NCBI GenBank assembly: GCA_964453155.1
Contig: CAYVQU010000189.1
Coordinates: 1-9,679, forward strand
Origin: CAYVQU01 sp964453155
Lineage (GTDB): Bacteria > Chloroflexota > Anaerolineae > Anaerolineales > UBA11858
Length of the DNA: 9,679 nt
Direction of reading: 5' to 3'
Below, one piece after another: positions 1-8,292 of the stretch (the first letter of the stretch is position 1; each line of letters starts with the position of its first letter). The position numbers were made by a program, and so were the translations under genes. The notes under the pieces were generated by a model that searched no databases, was not told the DNA's origin, and saw only the letters and a program-made list of their open reading frames with translations.

Positions 1-2154
1 TTCACAGACCCAACGATGGCGAACTGCCGCTGCTAATTCTGCATAAACTCTTATGAATGTTGAACCTTCACCAACGGTTGAAGTCACCGATATTTCTCCA
101 TTTAAGAGGGTTACAGCTTTCTTTACCAGCGCCAAACCGATCCCCGTGCCAGCGACCTCATTTTCGGTATGCAACCGTTGAAACATATTAAATATGACCT
201 CCAGATGTTCGGCTGGAATTCCTATACCGTTATCTCTCACCTGGAAAATTGCAGCCTCAGCCGTCAACTGCACAGAAATATCAATTTCTGGGGTTACGTC
301 AGAGCGTTGATACTTGAGCGCATTATCCACCAAATTCGTAAATATCTGCGAGAGGGTGGTGCGATCTCCCCAGATGGTAGGGAATGCCTCAGGCAAATTG
401 ATTTTGGCATGGAGATTCTCAATTTGATCTTTGAAGATCAGCAAGATTTCATCACATAAGGGTTTACATTTCACCGGTCGGATTTGGATACCCCGCCGTC
501 CCAAACGCGAATAAGTCAGTAAATCTTCGATCAGTTTTTCCATCTGGCCACTGGCCTGGACCACATAATCGAGATATTCCTGGCCCTGAGGGTTAAGATC
601 AGTCTTATGCCGTTCCGCTAAAATTTGGGCAAATCCACTGATGCCACGCAAGGGCGCCCGTAGGTCATGCGAGACCGAATACGCGAAGGCTTCCAATTCC
701 TGGTTAGCGTGAGTTAGTCTATCGGCGGTGGTTTTGGCGTGGTGGTTGGCCTTTTGGAGATCGGCCATCAAGTTGATCATACCGCGGTTTAGTTGATCAG
801 ACTGCCTAATTCGCTCTTCTAATTCGGCCGTCCGGTCGCGAACTAGCTGCTCCATATCTGAGGCATATTGCTGAATCTGCTCATATTGCTGGGCGTTATG
901 AATGGCAATCGCGGCCTGGTTGGCAAATAAACTCAACAGATCAGCATCGGCGCGCTCAAATTTGCGCGGCGGTTCCGCAAAAACATCCAAAACACCCAAA
1001 AATTCATCCATCCAGATCACCGGAACGCCGACATCGGCATTATGCTTGAGATTTGCCTCCCATGTGTGCAAGCGACCACCCCATTCGGCATAGTTGTTTA
1101 CAATCAACGGCTGTCGAGTCTCCCAAATCTGGCCACAAAAGCCTTCGCCAAATCGCATAGTTGTGTTTTCCGGAACTGTTTCGAGGCCCGTGTAAACGGC
1201 GTAATCTAAAATATTTTCATCTTTTCGTAAGATTGCCATTCCCCCAGCCACCCCGCCTAACAAATCCACAGCTTTTGCTACGATCGATTTGAGCAAAACA
1301 TCCAGATCGAGCTGCGAGGCAATTTCCAGGCCGACGGTGCGTAAAGCTTCCAAGTGAGCCGCTTGCTGCTGCAATGCTAACTCAGCCTGTTTCTGTTCGG
1401 TAATATCCCAATCAATACCCGCAAACCGAAGCGGATTTCCATTTTCCGCCCGGAGTACCTGACCGCGAGTCCGCAGCCAGCGGAGGCTGCCATCTTTATG
1501 ATAAATCCGGTATTCTGCATCAATCACTTCTTGGTGGCCAGTTAAAACTGCTTGCGATTGCTGCTGAAGTCGCTGCAAATCTGAGGGGAATATCTGTTGA
1601 TCCCAGGCTTCAACTGAATTGAGGAAGTCATCATTTTCATAACCGATGAATTGTTTCAACTGCGGGGAAAGGTAAATGCTGGTTGGAGGAAATTTTCCCG
1701 AAGAATCTGAGGGATCATATTCGTAATACCACTCGGCACCGGTAGAACCATAGATTGCAAACTCAAGGCGGGTTTGATGATCCTGGAGTTCGGCAGTACG
1801 GGTGGCTACCGCGGCAGTCAAACGATCTTTTTCGGCAGTTAGGAGTTGAGCTTGTTCCTGGTTCTCGAGGATGAGGGCCAGCATTTGGATCGCATTATGC
1901 ACGATGGATAGGGTTTCTGGAGTGGCTTCGTGCGAATCGTGGATAACAATATGGCCGAAGCTATTTTTTGTCGTGGCAACCTTGATCGAATTTTCCAGAT
2001 CCGGCTCCACTGTATCAATATATTCAAACTTTACCCTTGGGACGACATTATTGACCGCGTCCAAAAATACGGTTCGGATCAAGTCGGAGTCATTAATTTG
2101 AACCAGATTGACCATTAAAAGTAGCAGATCGTAAGCCAGATGGTTTTCAGTCAT
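1..2154 (-). CDS. PAS/GAF sensor histidine kinase, 3' end outside the window
   Basis: This is a cytosolic sensor kinase that should autophosphorylate on histidine and pass the phosphate to an unseen response regulator. The frame is open for 718 codons from ATG at 2154 to the window edge. Residues 1-110 form a divergent GAF-like domain ending in a long helix (ALILENQEQAQLL). A PAS domain with its PAC segment (YRIYHKDGSLRWLR, ending DWDITEQKQAE) spans about 128-258. A GAF domain spans 262-422 (FGEGFCGQIWETRQPLIVNN), followed by a coiled coil to about 485. The HisKA motif SVSHDLRAPLRG carries H496. The ATPase domain has the N-box DNALKY (N611), DNGIGIP (641-647) and GTGIGLALVK (669-678). No membrane segment is visible. 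An in-frame TAA lies eight codons upstream with no other start between, so the start is secure, although no good ribosome site is visible. The gene lies 95 bases after the giant PAS/GAF gene and may be co-transcribed with it. Residues after about 703 are unusual for a kinase tail. Confidence 0.93.
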   Translation of the reverse strand, partial: MTENHLAYDLLLLMVNLVQINDSDLIRTVFLDAVNNVVPRVKFEYIDTVEPDLENSIKVATTKNSFGHIVIHDSHEATPETLSIVHNAIQMLALILENQEQAQLLTAEKDRLTAAVATRTAELQDHQTRLEFAIYGSTGAEWYYEYDPSDSSGKFPPTSIYLSPQLKQFIGYENDDFLNSVEAWDQQIFPSDLQRLQQQSQAVLTGHQEVIDAEYRIYHKDGSLRWLRTRGQVLRAENGNPLRFAGIDWDITEQKQAELALQQQAAHLEALRTVGLEIASQLDLDVLLKSIVAKAVDLLGGVAGGMAILRKDENILDYAVYTGLETVPENTTMRFGEGFCGQIWETRQPLIVNNYAEWGGRLHTWEANLKHNADVGVPVIWMDEFLGVLDVFAEPPRKFERADADLLSLFANQAAIAIHNAQQYEQIQQYASDMEQLVRDRTAELEERIRQSDQLNRGMINLMADLQKANHHAKTTADRLTHANQELEAFAYSVSHDLRAPLRGISGFAQILAERHKTDLNPQGQEYLDYVVQASGQMEKLIEDLLTYSRLGRRGIQIRPVKCKPLCDEILLIFKDQIENLHAKINLPEAFPTIWGDRTTLSQIFTNLVDNALKYQRSDVTPEIDISVQLTAEAAIFQVRDNGIGIPAEHLEVIFNMFQRLHTENEVAGTGIGLALVKKAVTLLNGEISVTSTVGEGSTFIRVYAELAAAVRHRWVCE

Positions 2155-2249
2155 GCGATAGGGGCCATCAGTAGGTTAGTTTGATCGTGGTTTGTTTGTT
2201 GGGAGGGGTTGAACTACGATCGAACGGCCCAACCCTCACATCAATCAAA
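2155..2249 (-). other. 95-base intergenic gap with an imperfect hairpin
   Basis: This is the only sizeable gap inside the cluster. On the minus strand, GAGGGTTG (2237-2230) can pair with CAACCCCTC (2211-2203), with one bulged C. The loop of 18 bases contains the palindrome CGATCG. The base after the stem is not followed by a T run, so it does not look like an intrinsic terminator. It could be an RNA-processing or mRNA-stability element, or chance. No clear promoter was recognised here. Confidence 0.35.
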
Positions 2250-5200
2250 TCAGTCCAATTTTTCATCAATACCCATATTAAGTGGGTCATCGGCAACGGG
2301 GATCATACCCGCCGCGGTGATCTGCTTGCGGAGTTTTTGAATAACTTCTTTGAGTTCAGCCATGCGGACTTCGCGGCCCGTCATCGCATTGACCAACATC
2401 GTGAGATCTGCCGTTCGTTGGGCAACTCGGTCTTCTAATTTATCGGCATGGGCCTGGGCTTCTTGAATGAGGCGGGTATTTTCTATACCGATGGCCGCAT
2501 TATTGGCAAAGATTTCAAGCATCTCGAGGTCAGATTGAGTAAATTCCGGATCCGATACCTCTCGGTAAATGTGGATTACACTGGTTACTGCTTGCCGCCA
2601 ACTGATCGGAGCGCTCATTATCCGATAATTTGGCCCGCCAGCCAAAGTGGGGATTTTGTGTTCCCAGTGCTGATAGTTATTCACAATCATGGGCGTTCCA
2701 GTTTCAGCAACGATACCGGTCACACCTTCACCATACTTCACCACTACGCCAATATTATCGTTAGGATTTTGATAGCTGACAGTGTACCGGGCCTGACGTT
2801 CTTCTGGTTCGCAGATATACAACCCGCCTCCTGAACCCATAAAAAATTCCGTGGCACGTTCAACGATGGCGTTGAATACTGTATGCATATCGGTGGGCAT
2901 GTTGATATCCAGGGTAAAGGCATGCAGCGTGGCCATTTCTTCGGCCCGACGTTTAAGGAGGGTTTCGATTTGCCTACTGGCCGTAATATCCAGGGAAGCC
3001 AGATAAACCCGCTCCCATGTGTCCACATACGCGGGGAAAATGGAGGCTTTCAGCAGGCTATTTTTGACATTTCCATCCAGATCCTTGGATTCAACCTCGA
3101 TTTCAAAGTTCCGGTGCCCGTCAATAAATGCGACTAATTGTTCTTTAAAAGAATCAAGCGAATCGGTGGTGGGTAGCTCTAGAAACCGCTTTTTCAACTC
3201 CTCAGGGTTTTTGGCATTATGAAAATCAAGGACGATTTGATTGACGTCAATGATTTTGATCATCTGAATACATTTTATAATTTCATCCGGATGCGAGTCA
3301 AAGTAGGCCCGAAAGTCAGTTACCCCATTGGTTTTAAGGGTATCGATATATACTTTGATCTCAGAATGGTCTTGTTCCCACTGTTCGATGGATGAATCAT
3401 GGAACAAACTGCGATAACGAATTTCGTTCTCTCGGATTCTGGCCTCAGCTCGTTTTTGAGCCGTCACGTCAATTGCAGAAACGAATACGCGTTCCCAAGT
3501 ATCCTTATATTGGGGAGGAATACTTACCTGGATCAACGTATAAACTTTATCTCCGGCTAAATCGATCGTAACGACTTCCCCCTGATACAACTCAACTTCC
3601 AACATACCCAGAATTTGCCGGATGAATTGATCAATGGTTTGGGCCATGATGCGGTCGGCAACGGTCTTTTCAAGCTCTGCGAGATTCTCAACCTGACTTT
3701 GGTCGAGGCCGGCCCGATTGGTACCCAATACTTTTATCATAGAAAAACACAGGTTCACATCTTCTGGGTGGGAATCGAAATGGGCGCGCAGGTCAGTTAT
3801 GCCTGCGGCTTGCAGGTCGTCGAGAAAACGCTTAATCCCCGATAAATCTTGTTCCCACAAGGCGACCGGGGCACTTTCAAACAGGCTCCGATAACGGGAT
3901 TCGCTTTCCTGGAGGGCCTGTTCACTTTGGGTTGCTGTGATCACCTGCGAAAGGGTGTTCGCAACCGTTTCAAGCAAGGCATCTGCTTGTGGAGATAACT
4001 CTGCCTTGCTGAACAAGGCTAAGACCCCAATCGTAACCCCCTCCGAATCCGTGATCCGATAGCCGGCAAAAGAGACCAAACCGAGGTCTGCGGCCCAGGT
4101 ATGATCATGGACCCGTGGGTCATGAGTGACATCATTGGTGATGAATTTGGGTTCATCACCAGCTGCAACCCGCCCGATTTTATAAGCGCCAAATGGGACC
4201 CGACCATGGGCTTCGCCATCGATATGGGTATAGCGCCCAGAACTGGCTATCAGGTGCAAGCAATGTTCACGATCCGAGCAAACATGTGGTCCAGTTTGAA
4301 CCTCGGCGTGGATACAGCCCTGATCACAGCGATCGCCTGGGCGAGCAATCCAGATTCGGCAAAAATCGGCCTTAAATATCTCAACCACTCGATCGGTGAC
4401 CAACTTTATTTTGGTATCCAAATCGCCCGGAACCAGTAATGCTTCTTTCAGGTGATTAAGACCTTCGATCCATCGTTCAAATTGTTTTCGTTCAGATATA
4501 TCGACTGAGGAAACGAAGACTTTTTCCCAGGTATCTTCATATCCCCGCGGAATTATTGAGCGGATAATAGCAAAGGTCGGATTTCCAACCGCATCGCGGC
4601 CAATATGTTCAGATTCAAACGCAGTTCCCCCTTCCGCAAAATAAGCGATTTCCTTGGTAAAGTTCGCAATGTATTCATTGGTAATCAATGGGCTCAAATT
4701 CTCGGGAACATCTTCGAATGAATCGATTTCCCGGCTTTTCAAGCCGCGCTGATTGACACCAACGATCTTCACCAGCTCAGCACAAGTTTTCACTGCCTTT
4801 GAATTTTCAGAAAAATAGGATATAAAGTCAGAAATGCCCCGGGCTTTCAAGTCATCGATATATTCTTTCACCGCCGAAAAATCTTCTTCCCACAATATCA
4901 TCGGAGACTCTTCAAACAAAATGCGATATCGAACCTCGTTTTCAGCCAGAGCTTTTTCGGCCTGTTTTCGTTCCGAGATATCTATTGACGAAACGAATAC
5001 TTTCGCCCAGGTATCTTCATAGCCGGGGGGTATCGTGATGCGAACATCCGAATGCAGCGGTTTGCCAGTCAGCGTTTGGGAGATGGATTCAGCTTCAAAA
5101 TGAGTCTCACCTTCCCAAAATGTTAAGATTTCATCAGCAAAAACGCTCAAAGTCTCCGGGGTAAAAATTTGCTCGAGATTATTCATCAAAGCGGCAGCTG

Positions 5201-7067
5201 AAGGGGCTTCATGCGCCTCGATACAGGCTTGATTTACATGGAGGGTTCTTACCCGATTAGCACACGCTAAAACGACCTGGGGATTTTCCTGAAAATGCGT
5301 TCGAAAATCAGTTACGCCCTCCGCTTGGAGTTGATGAAGGTAGTTTTTGACTTCCGAAAAATCTTCCTCCCAGAGCACAATGGGCGATTCATCGAATAAG
5401 GCCCGAAACCGGGCTTCACTCTCCCGGATGGCCTGCGCAGCCTGCTCTTGCGCTGAAATATCCTTAACAAATCCCACCATTCGAGTCGCCTGGCCATCTT
5501 CATCGAACACAAAATTCCCAGAATCTTCAACCAGGACATACGCCCCATCTCTCCTCCGAATGCGATATTTGAGCTGCGCCTCTTTCTGGGTCTTAATCAG
5601 GTTATCAATATCCTTATTAATATGGGCAACATCGTCTGGGTGAATAAGTTCAATCCACCGATCTAACCCCCCTGCCATCTCTGACAGAGAATACCCCAAG
5701 ATATCCTCTACCGCCCCCCCATAAGTCACTTCATTGGTGATAGGATCCCAATCATATAGGATGTGGCCGCTGGTTTGAACCGTAACTTCATAACGATCCC
5801 GCCAAGTTTGGATTTCATTTTCGTATTCTTTCCGGACGGTGATGTCTTGGATGGTGCCAATTAACCTGACCGGATTATCGTACTCGTCATACTCCAGTTT
5901 CCCCAAACCATGCACCCAACGCGCGGCGCCATCATTGGCCCGAATGATCTGGTACTCCCGGTCGAAATCTTCATGTTGGGTGAGAATATAACGGGTGAAA
6001 TATTCATCCATATAGTGCCGGTCATCCGGATGAACCAGGGCCAACCAGCTATCAATATTGGTTTCATAATCCTGATCAATGCCAAAGATGTCCTGCAAAG
6101 TCTGTGAACTGGTCCAATTTCCATTGGTGATATTCAGGTCAAACGAACCTAACCGGGCTACTTTTTCTGCTTCATTGAGTAAATAGGCGCTCTGATGTAG
6201 ATATTCTTCGGCCTTTTTTCGGGTACTGATATCCCGCAATACGCAAAAATATTGGTCATCCCCCTCACTAGGCATCACCGAAACAGTCAACTCGACCGGG
6301 AAGATATGGCCGTCCTTATGAATGTTATAGGATTCAAACACCTGTCCTTGGTAGCGGTCAATTTCACCCCGAACAATTTCTCCTGTTTTACCTCGGACAG
6401 CCGGAGCCTGGAGTTCAGGAATCGTCATGGTTAGCAATTCTTCCCGGGAGTAACCCATTAACTCACACATCCGGTCATTGACGGCAATGATCTCATCATT
6501 TTCATTGGCAATATGGATGGCATCGACTGCGTTCTCAAACAGGGCCTGATAGCGATTTTCGGTCTCGATTAAGGCAAGATCGATGCGTCGGCGTTCGGTA
6601 ATATCTTCGATAATCGCCAAGTGAAATACAGGCTTGATCCCATCCCGCCAAATCGAGGCCCCATGAACCCGGCACCACACAATCGAGCCATTTTTGTGAA
6701 TGTAGCGTTTTTCAACCTGTAAGCGTTTTATCTCCCCATTTGAAAAATTATTCATATTTTGATGATCAGTCTGAATATCATCGGGATGAGTTATTTCCCA
6801 GAATGTCTTTTGGAGCAATTCAGCGCTAGAGTAGCCCACGATGTCGGCAAAGCGTTGATTGACCTCCAAATATCGCCCAGTTTTGGAATGGATAACGGCC
6901 ACCCCCATCGCACCCTGCTCAAACATTAGCCGGAAACGATTTTCTTTGCCCCCCAAATCAAATTCAGTCGCCTCTATCGCCGCTAATTTCGCGTCGGCAG
7001 CCTGCAGGCGCGTCTGCAATTCGGCGATTTGTTTCAACATATCTTGGTGAGATTGGGAATTTTCCAC
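2250..7067 (-). CDS. Giant multi-PAS/GAF sensory protein without a kinase domain (1605 aa)
   Basis: This is a soluble sensory protein or scaffold. Domain order: coiled coil 1-40; PAS 42-158; PAS 168-285; PAS 292-412; PAS 422-540, all four canonical with PAC endings such as EDITERRR and VKDISAQEQ. Two long PAS variants follow at 550-700 and 710-860, then a cysteine-rich GAF 865-1048, two more long PAS variants at 1057-1205 and 1215-1366, a second GAF 1374-1535 (GEGVTGIVAETGTPMIVNN), and a coiled-coil tail with GREVRMAELKEVIQKLRKQ. There is no HisKA, HATPase, GGDEF, EAL or receiver domain and no membrane segment. The GTG start at 7067 shares its first G with the TAG stop of the upstream kinase, which argues for translational coupling. 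ATG at 7040 (residue 10) is the alternative start. A GAG about 8 bases upstream is a weak ribosome site. The partner is probably the kinase encoded just upstream or the one downstream (inference). Ligands are unknown. Confidence 0.93.
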   Translation of the reverse strand: MENSQSHQDMLKQIAELQTRLQAADAKLAAIEATEFDLGGKENRFRLMFEQGAMGVAVIHSKTGRYLEVNQRFADIVGYSSAELLQKTFWEITHPDDIQTDHQNMNNFSNGEIKRLQVEKRYIHKNGSIVWCRVHGASIWRDGIKPVFHLAIIEDITERRRIDLALIETENRYQALFENAVDAIHIANENDEIIAVNDRMCELMGYSREELLTMTIPELQAPAVRGKTGEIVRGEIDRYQGQVFESYNIHKDGHIFPVELTVSVMPSEGDDQYFCVLRDISTRKKAEEYLHQSAYLLNEAEKVARLGSFDLNITNGNWTSSQTLQDIFGIDQDYETNIDSWLALVHPDDRHYMDEYFTRYILTQHEDFDREYQIIRANDGAARWVHGLGKLEYDEYDNPVRLIGTIQDITVRKEYENEIQTWRDRYEVTVQTSGHILYDWDPITNEVTYGGAVEDILGYSLSEMAGGLDRWIELIHPDDVAHINKDIDNLIKTQKEAQLKYRIRRRDGAYVLVEDSGNFVFDEDGQATRMVGFVKDISAQEQAAQAIRESEARFRALFDESPIVLWEEDFSEVKNYLHQLQAEGVTDFRTHFQENPQVVLACANRVRTLHVNQACIEAHEAPSAAALMNNLEQIFTPETLSVFADEILTFWEGETHFEAESISQTLTGKPLHSDVRITIPPGYEDTWAKVFVSSIDISERKQAEKALAENEVRYRILFEESPMILWEEDFSAVKEYIDDLKARGISDFISYFSENSKAVKTCAELVKIVGVNQRGLKSREIDSFEDVPENLSPLITNEYIANFTKEIAYFAEGGTAFESEHIGRDAVGNPTFAIIRSIIPRGYEDTWEKVFVSSVDISERKQFERWIEGLNHLKEALLVPGDLDTKIKLVTDRVVEIFKADFCRIWIARPGDRCDQGCIHAEVQTGPHVCSDREHCLHLIASSGRYTHIDGEAHGRVPFGAYKIGRVAAGDEPKFITNDVTHDPRVHDHTWAADLGLVSFAGYRITDSEGVTIGVLALFSKAELSPQADALLETVANTLSQVITATQSEQALQESESRYRSLFESAPVALWEQDLSGIKRFLDDLQAAGITDLRAHFDSHPEDVNLCFSMIKVLGTNRAGLDQSQVENLAELEKTVADRIMAQTIDQFIRQILGMLEVELYQGEVVTIDLAGDKVYTLIQVSIPPQYKDTWERVFVSAIDVTAQKRAEARIRENEIRYRSLFHDSSIEQWEQDHSEIKVYIDTLKTNGVTDFRAYFDSHPDEIIKCIQMIKIIDVNQIVLDFHNAKNPEELKKRFLELPTTDSLDSFKEQLVAFIDGHRNFEIEVESKDLDGNVKNSLLKASIFPAYVDTWERVYLASLDITASRQIETLLKRRAEEMATLHAFTLDINMPTDMHTVFNAIVERATEFFMGSGGGLYICEPEERQARYTVSYQNPNDNIGVVVKYGEGVTGIVAETGTPMIVNNYQHWEHKIPTLAGGPNYRIMSAPISWRQAVTSVIHIYREVSDPEFTQSDLEMLEIFANNAAIGIENTRLIQEAQAHADKLEDRVAQRTADLTMLVNAMTGREVRMAELKEVIQKLRKQITAAGMIPVADDPLNMGIDEKLD
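2463..2948 (-). other. C-terminal GAF domain within the giant protein
   Basis: Residues 1374-1535 form a conventional GAF domain (YGEGVTGIVAETGTPMIVNN, then FANNAAIGIEN) that lacks the cysteine insert of the first GAF. It resembles the GAF domain of the downstream kinase (FGEGFCGQIWETRQPLIVNN), which suggests a related ligand or common descent. The domain leads into the coiled-coil tail that ends the protein. Confidence 0.8.
2970..3899 (-). repeat. Second tandem pair of long PAS variants (modules 7 and 8)
   Basis: Residues 1057-1205 and 1215-1366 repeat the long PAS form seen in modules 5 and 6. Shared marks are RYRSLF, WEQD.S.IK, (I/V)TD(F/L)RA(H/Y)FDSHP and C..MIK...N, with ends DTWERV(F/Y)(V/L)S/AS.D(V/I)TA. 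About half of the first 61 aligned residues are identical by eye. WEQD and FDSHP are specific to this pair, while WEEDF is specific to modules 5 and 6. Each pair therefore probably arose by its own local duplication. Both pairs are followed by a GAF domain. Confidence 0.8.
3924..4475 (-). other. Cysteine-rich GAF domain within the giant protein
   Basis: Residues 865-1048 form a GAF domain (…GLVSFAGYR, IGVLALFS) carrying an unusual N-terminal insert with C903, C914, C918, C930 and C936 plus H920, H928, H935 and H938. The motif reads GDRCDQGCIHAE then GPHVCSDREHCLHL. The pattern C-x3-C-x11-C-x5-C resembles a metal or iron-sulfur ligand set. I recall the same block in other bacterial PAS/GAF sensors, so it is a recurring subtype rather than a local oddity. 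Metal binding is inferred from spacing alone. Confidence 0.7.
4488..5420 (-). repeat. Tandem pair of long PAS variants (modules 5 and 6 of the giant protein)
   Basis: Two coding repeats of about 150 residues (550-700 and 710-860) lie end to end. Each begins with R(F/Y)R.LF(D/E)ESP followed by LWEEDFS.VK, then an inserted helical stretch with G(V/I).DF and a VNQ motif. Each ends in a strand region closing with GYEDTW.KVFVSS.DISERKQ. By eye, 23 of the first 41 aligned residues are identical, which points to a tandem duplication. The DNA near 4981-5030 and 4501-4550 is also visibly similar. The extra segment between the PAS N-cap and core sets these modules apart from the four canonical PAS domains before them. 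Confidence 0.8.
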
Positions 7068-8290
7068 TACATTTTCTCATTTTCGAGGGGCAAGGCGACA
7101 TGAAATGTCGATCCGTGCCCTTCTTCTGACTCAACCCATATCCGGCCCCCATGTTCCTGAACGATCCGGTGGGTAATGGCCAACCCTAAGCCCGTACTTC
7201 TATCGCCATGTGGTGAGCGAACACTGGTGCGGCCAAAGAATTGGAATAATTTATCCATCTCATCTGCGGGAATGCCCAGCCCCTGATCTTTCACTGCGAT
7301 GTGCGCTTCAGAGGGCTGGTGAGAGAGTTCAACCGTGATCTCACGCCCAGGATGAGAATACTTAATGGCATTGGTGAGTAAATTGTCGACCACCTGGCGG
7401 ATTTTGGCTGGATCAACGGTCACCCAAGGGAAATGATCGGGCGGCGCAAATGTCACTTGAATTTCTTTGCGACTGGCCAAAACCCGATTGATCGCAATCC
7501 GTTCCACGATCAGAACCACCAAATCGATGTAATCGAGATTTAACGCTAACTGGCCGGATTCAATTGTGGAAACATCGAGTAAATCATCCACCAGGGTGGC
7601 CATAAACTCACTGGATGAGCGAATAATAGCCATAAATCTCATGTGTTCCGGGCTGAGCACATTGCGGGCTTCATCGAGGATGAAGTCGCTATACGACATG
7701 ATCGCGGTTAAAGGGCCGCGCAAATCGTGGGCCGCCATTCCTAAAAATCGATCTTTTTGGCGGTTTAAGTGTTCCAGCTCGACGTTTTGTTTGGCCAGCT
7801 GCCGTTGGAGGGTCGCAAGTTGATTATTCAGATCAGTCAATTCATCAAAAAACGAGCTATCGCGATCGATTTGGGTCTGGGCTAGTTGGGCCTGATTTGC
7901 AATAACGTCCCGCAATGAATCTACGAACTCATTATTGGTATGGATCAATTCATTGTAGAACTGATAGACCTCAGTGCGACTCTTGGCTGCCAAAATCAAT
8001 GTCCGCTCTTCAGCAACACCCCCCGCAAAATGTAAAGGTGTTAACCGGTGGTCATAAAATACATTCATTTCCCACCCAAACGCGGTCCCTTTTGCCCGTA
8101 ATTCGCCCAAAAAATTTTCAAGTTTATGGACACTTTGCTCATCAATCAAATTCTGCAAGCCAGCCCCTTCATCCATTGGCGCGATCACATAATCATCCCG
8201 GAGGACTTCCAGAATACAACCATCGGGCTGACAAATCATGGCAATCCCTTGTGTGGGGGTTGTGGAGGGGGGAGGAATGCTAATGACCAT
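7067..8290 (-). CDS. Soluble histidine kinase with divergent PAS-like input domain (407 aa)
   Basis: This is a cytosolic histidine kinase. Residues 14-105 look like a divergent PAS domain (DGCILEVLRDDY, then FGWEMNVF and LHFAGG). Residues 106-180 are helical and probably coiled coil (LNNQLATLQRQLAKQNVELE). The HisKA motif FLGMAAHDLRGPLTA carries the phospho-accepting H188. The ATPase domain has the N-box NLLTNAIKYSHP (N307), DQGLGIP (335-341), an F-box region FQFFGRT and STGLGLAI (365-372), and ends at GHGSTFHVALPL, so it is complete. There is no membrane segment or receiver domain. ATG at 8290 comes 2 bases after the stop of the B12-binding gene, and no clear ribosome site is visible, so translation is probably coupled. 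The stop TAG overlaps the next start by one base. This arrangement makes it the likely signalling partner of the cobalamin protein and/or the giant PAS protein (inference). Confidence 0.94.
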   Translation of the reverse strand: MVISIPPPSTTPTQGIAMICQPDGCILEVLRDDYVIAPMDEGAGLQNLIDEQSVHKLENFLGELRAKGTAFGWEMNVFYDHRLTPLHFAGGVAEERTLILAAKSRTEVYQFYNELIHTNNEFVDSLRDVIANQAQLAQTQIDRDSSFFDELTDLNNQLATLQRQLAKQNVELEHLNRQKDRFLGMAAHDLRGPLTAIMSYSDFILDEARNVLSPEHMRFMAIIRSSSEFMATLVDDLLDVSTIESGQLALNLDYIDLVVLIVERIAINRVLASRKEIQVTFAPPDHFPWVTVDPAKIRQVVDNLLTNAIKYSHPGREITVELSHQPSEAHIAVKDQGLGIPADEMDKLFQFFGRTSVRSPHGDRSTGLGLAITHRIVQEHGGRIWVESEEGHGSTFHVALPLENEKM

Positions 8291-8292
8291 CT

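Noticed and set aside
169..459. Plus-strand open frame of 96 codons
   Set aside because: It lies antisense to the HATPase region of the second kinase, which carries all its catalytic boxes in the opposite strand.
2155..2249. Intrinsic terminator between the giant gene and the second kinase
   Set aside because: The hairpin is bulged with an 18-base loop and is followed by an A/C-rich stretch, not a T run.
2448..2834. Plus-strand open frame of 128 codons
   Set aside because: It is antisense to the C-terminal GAF domain and coiled coil of the giant protein and shows no family features of its own.
5527..6944. LOV-type (flavin, cysteine-adduct) PAS domains among the first four PAS modules
   Set aside because: None has the conserved LOV cysteine motif (NCRFLQ-like), so no flavin photochemistry can be claimed.
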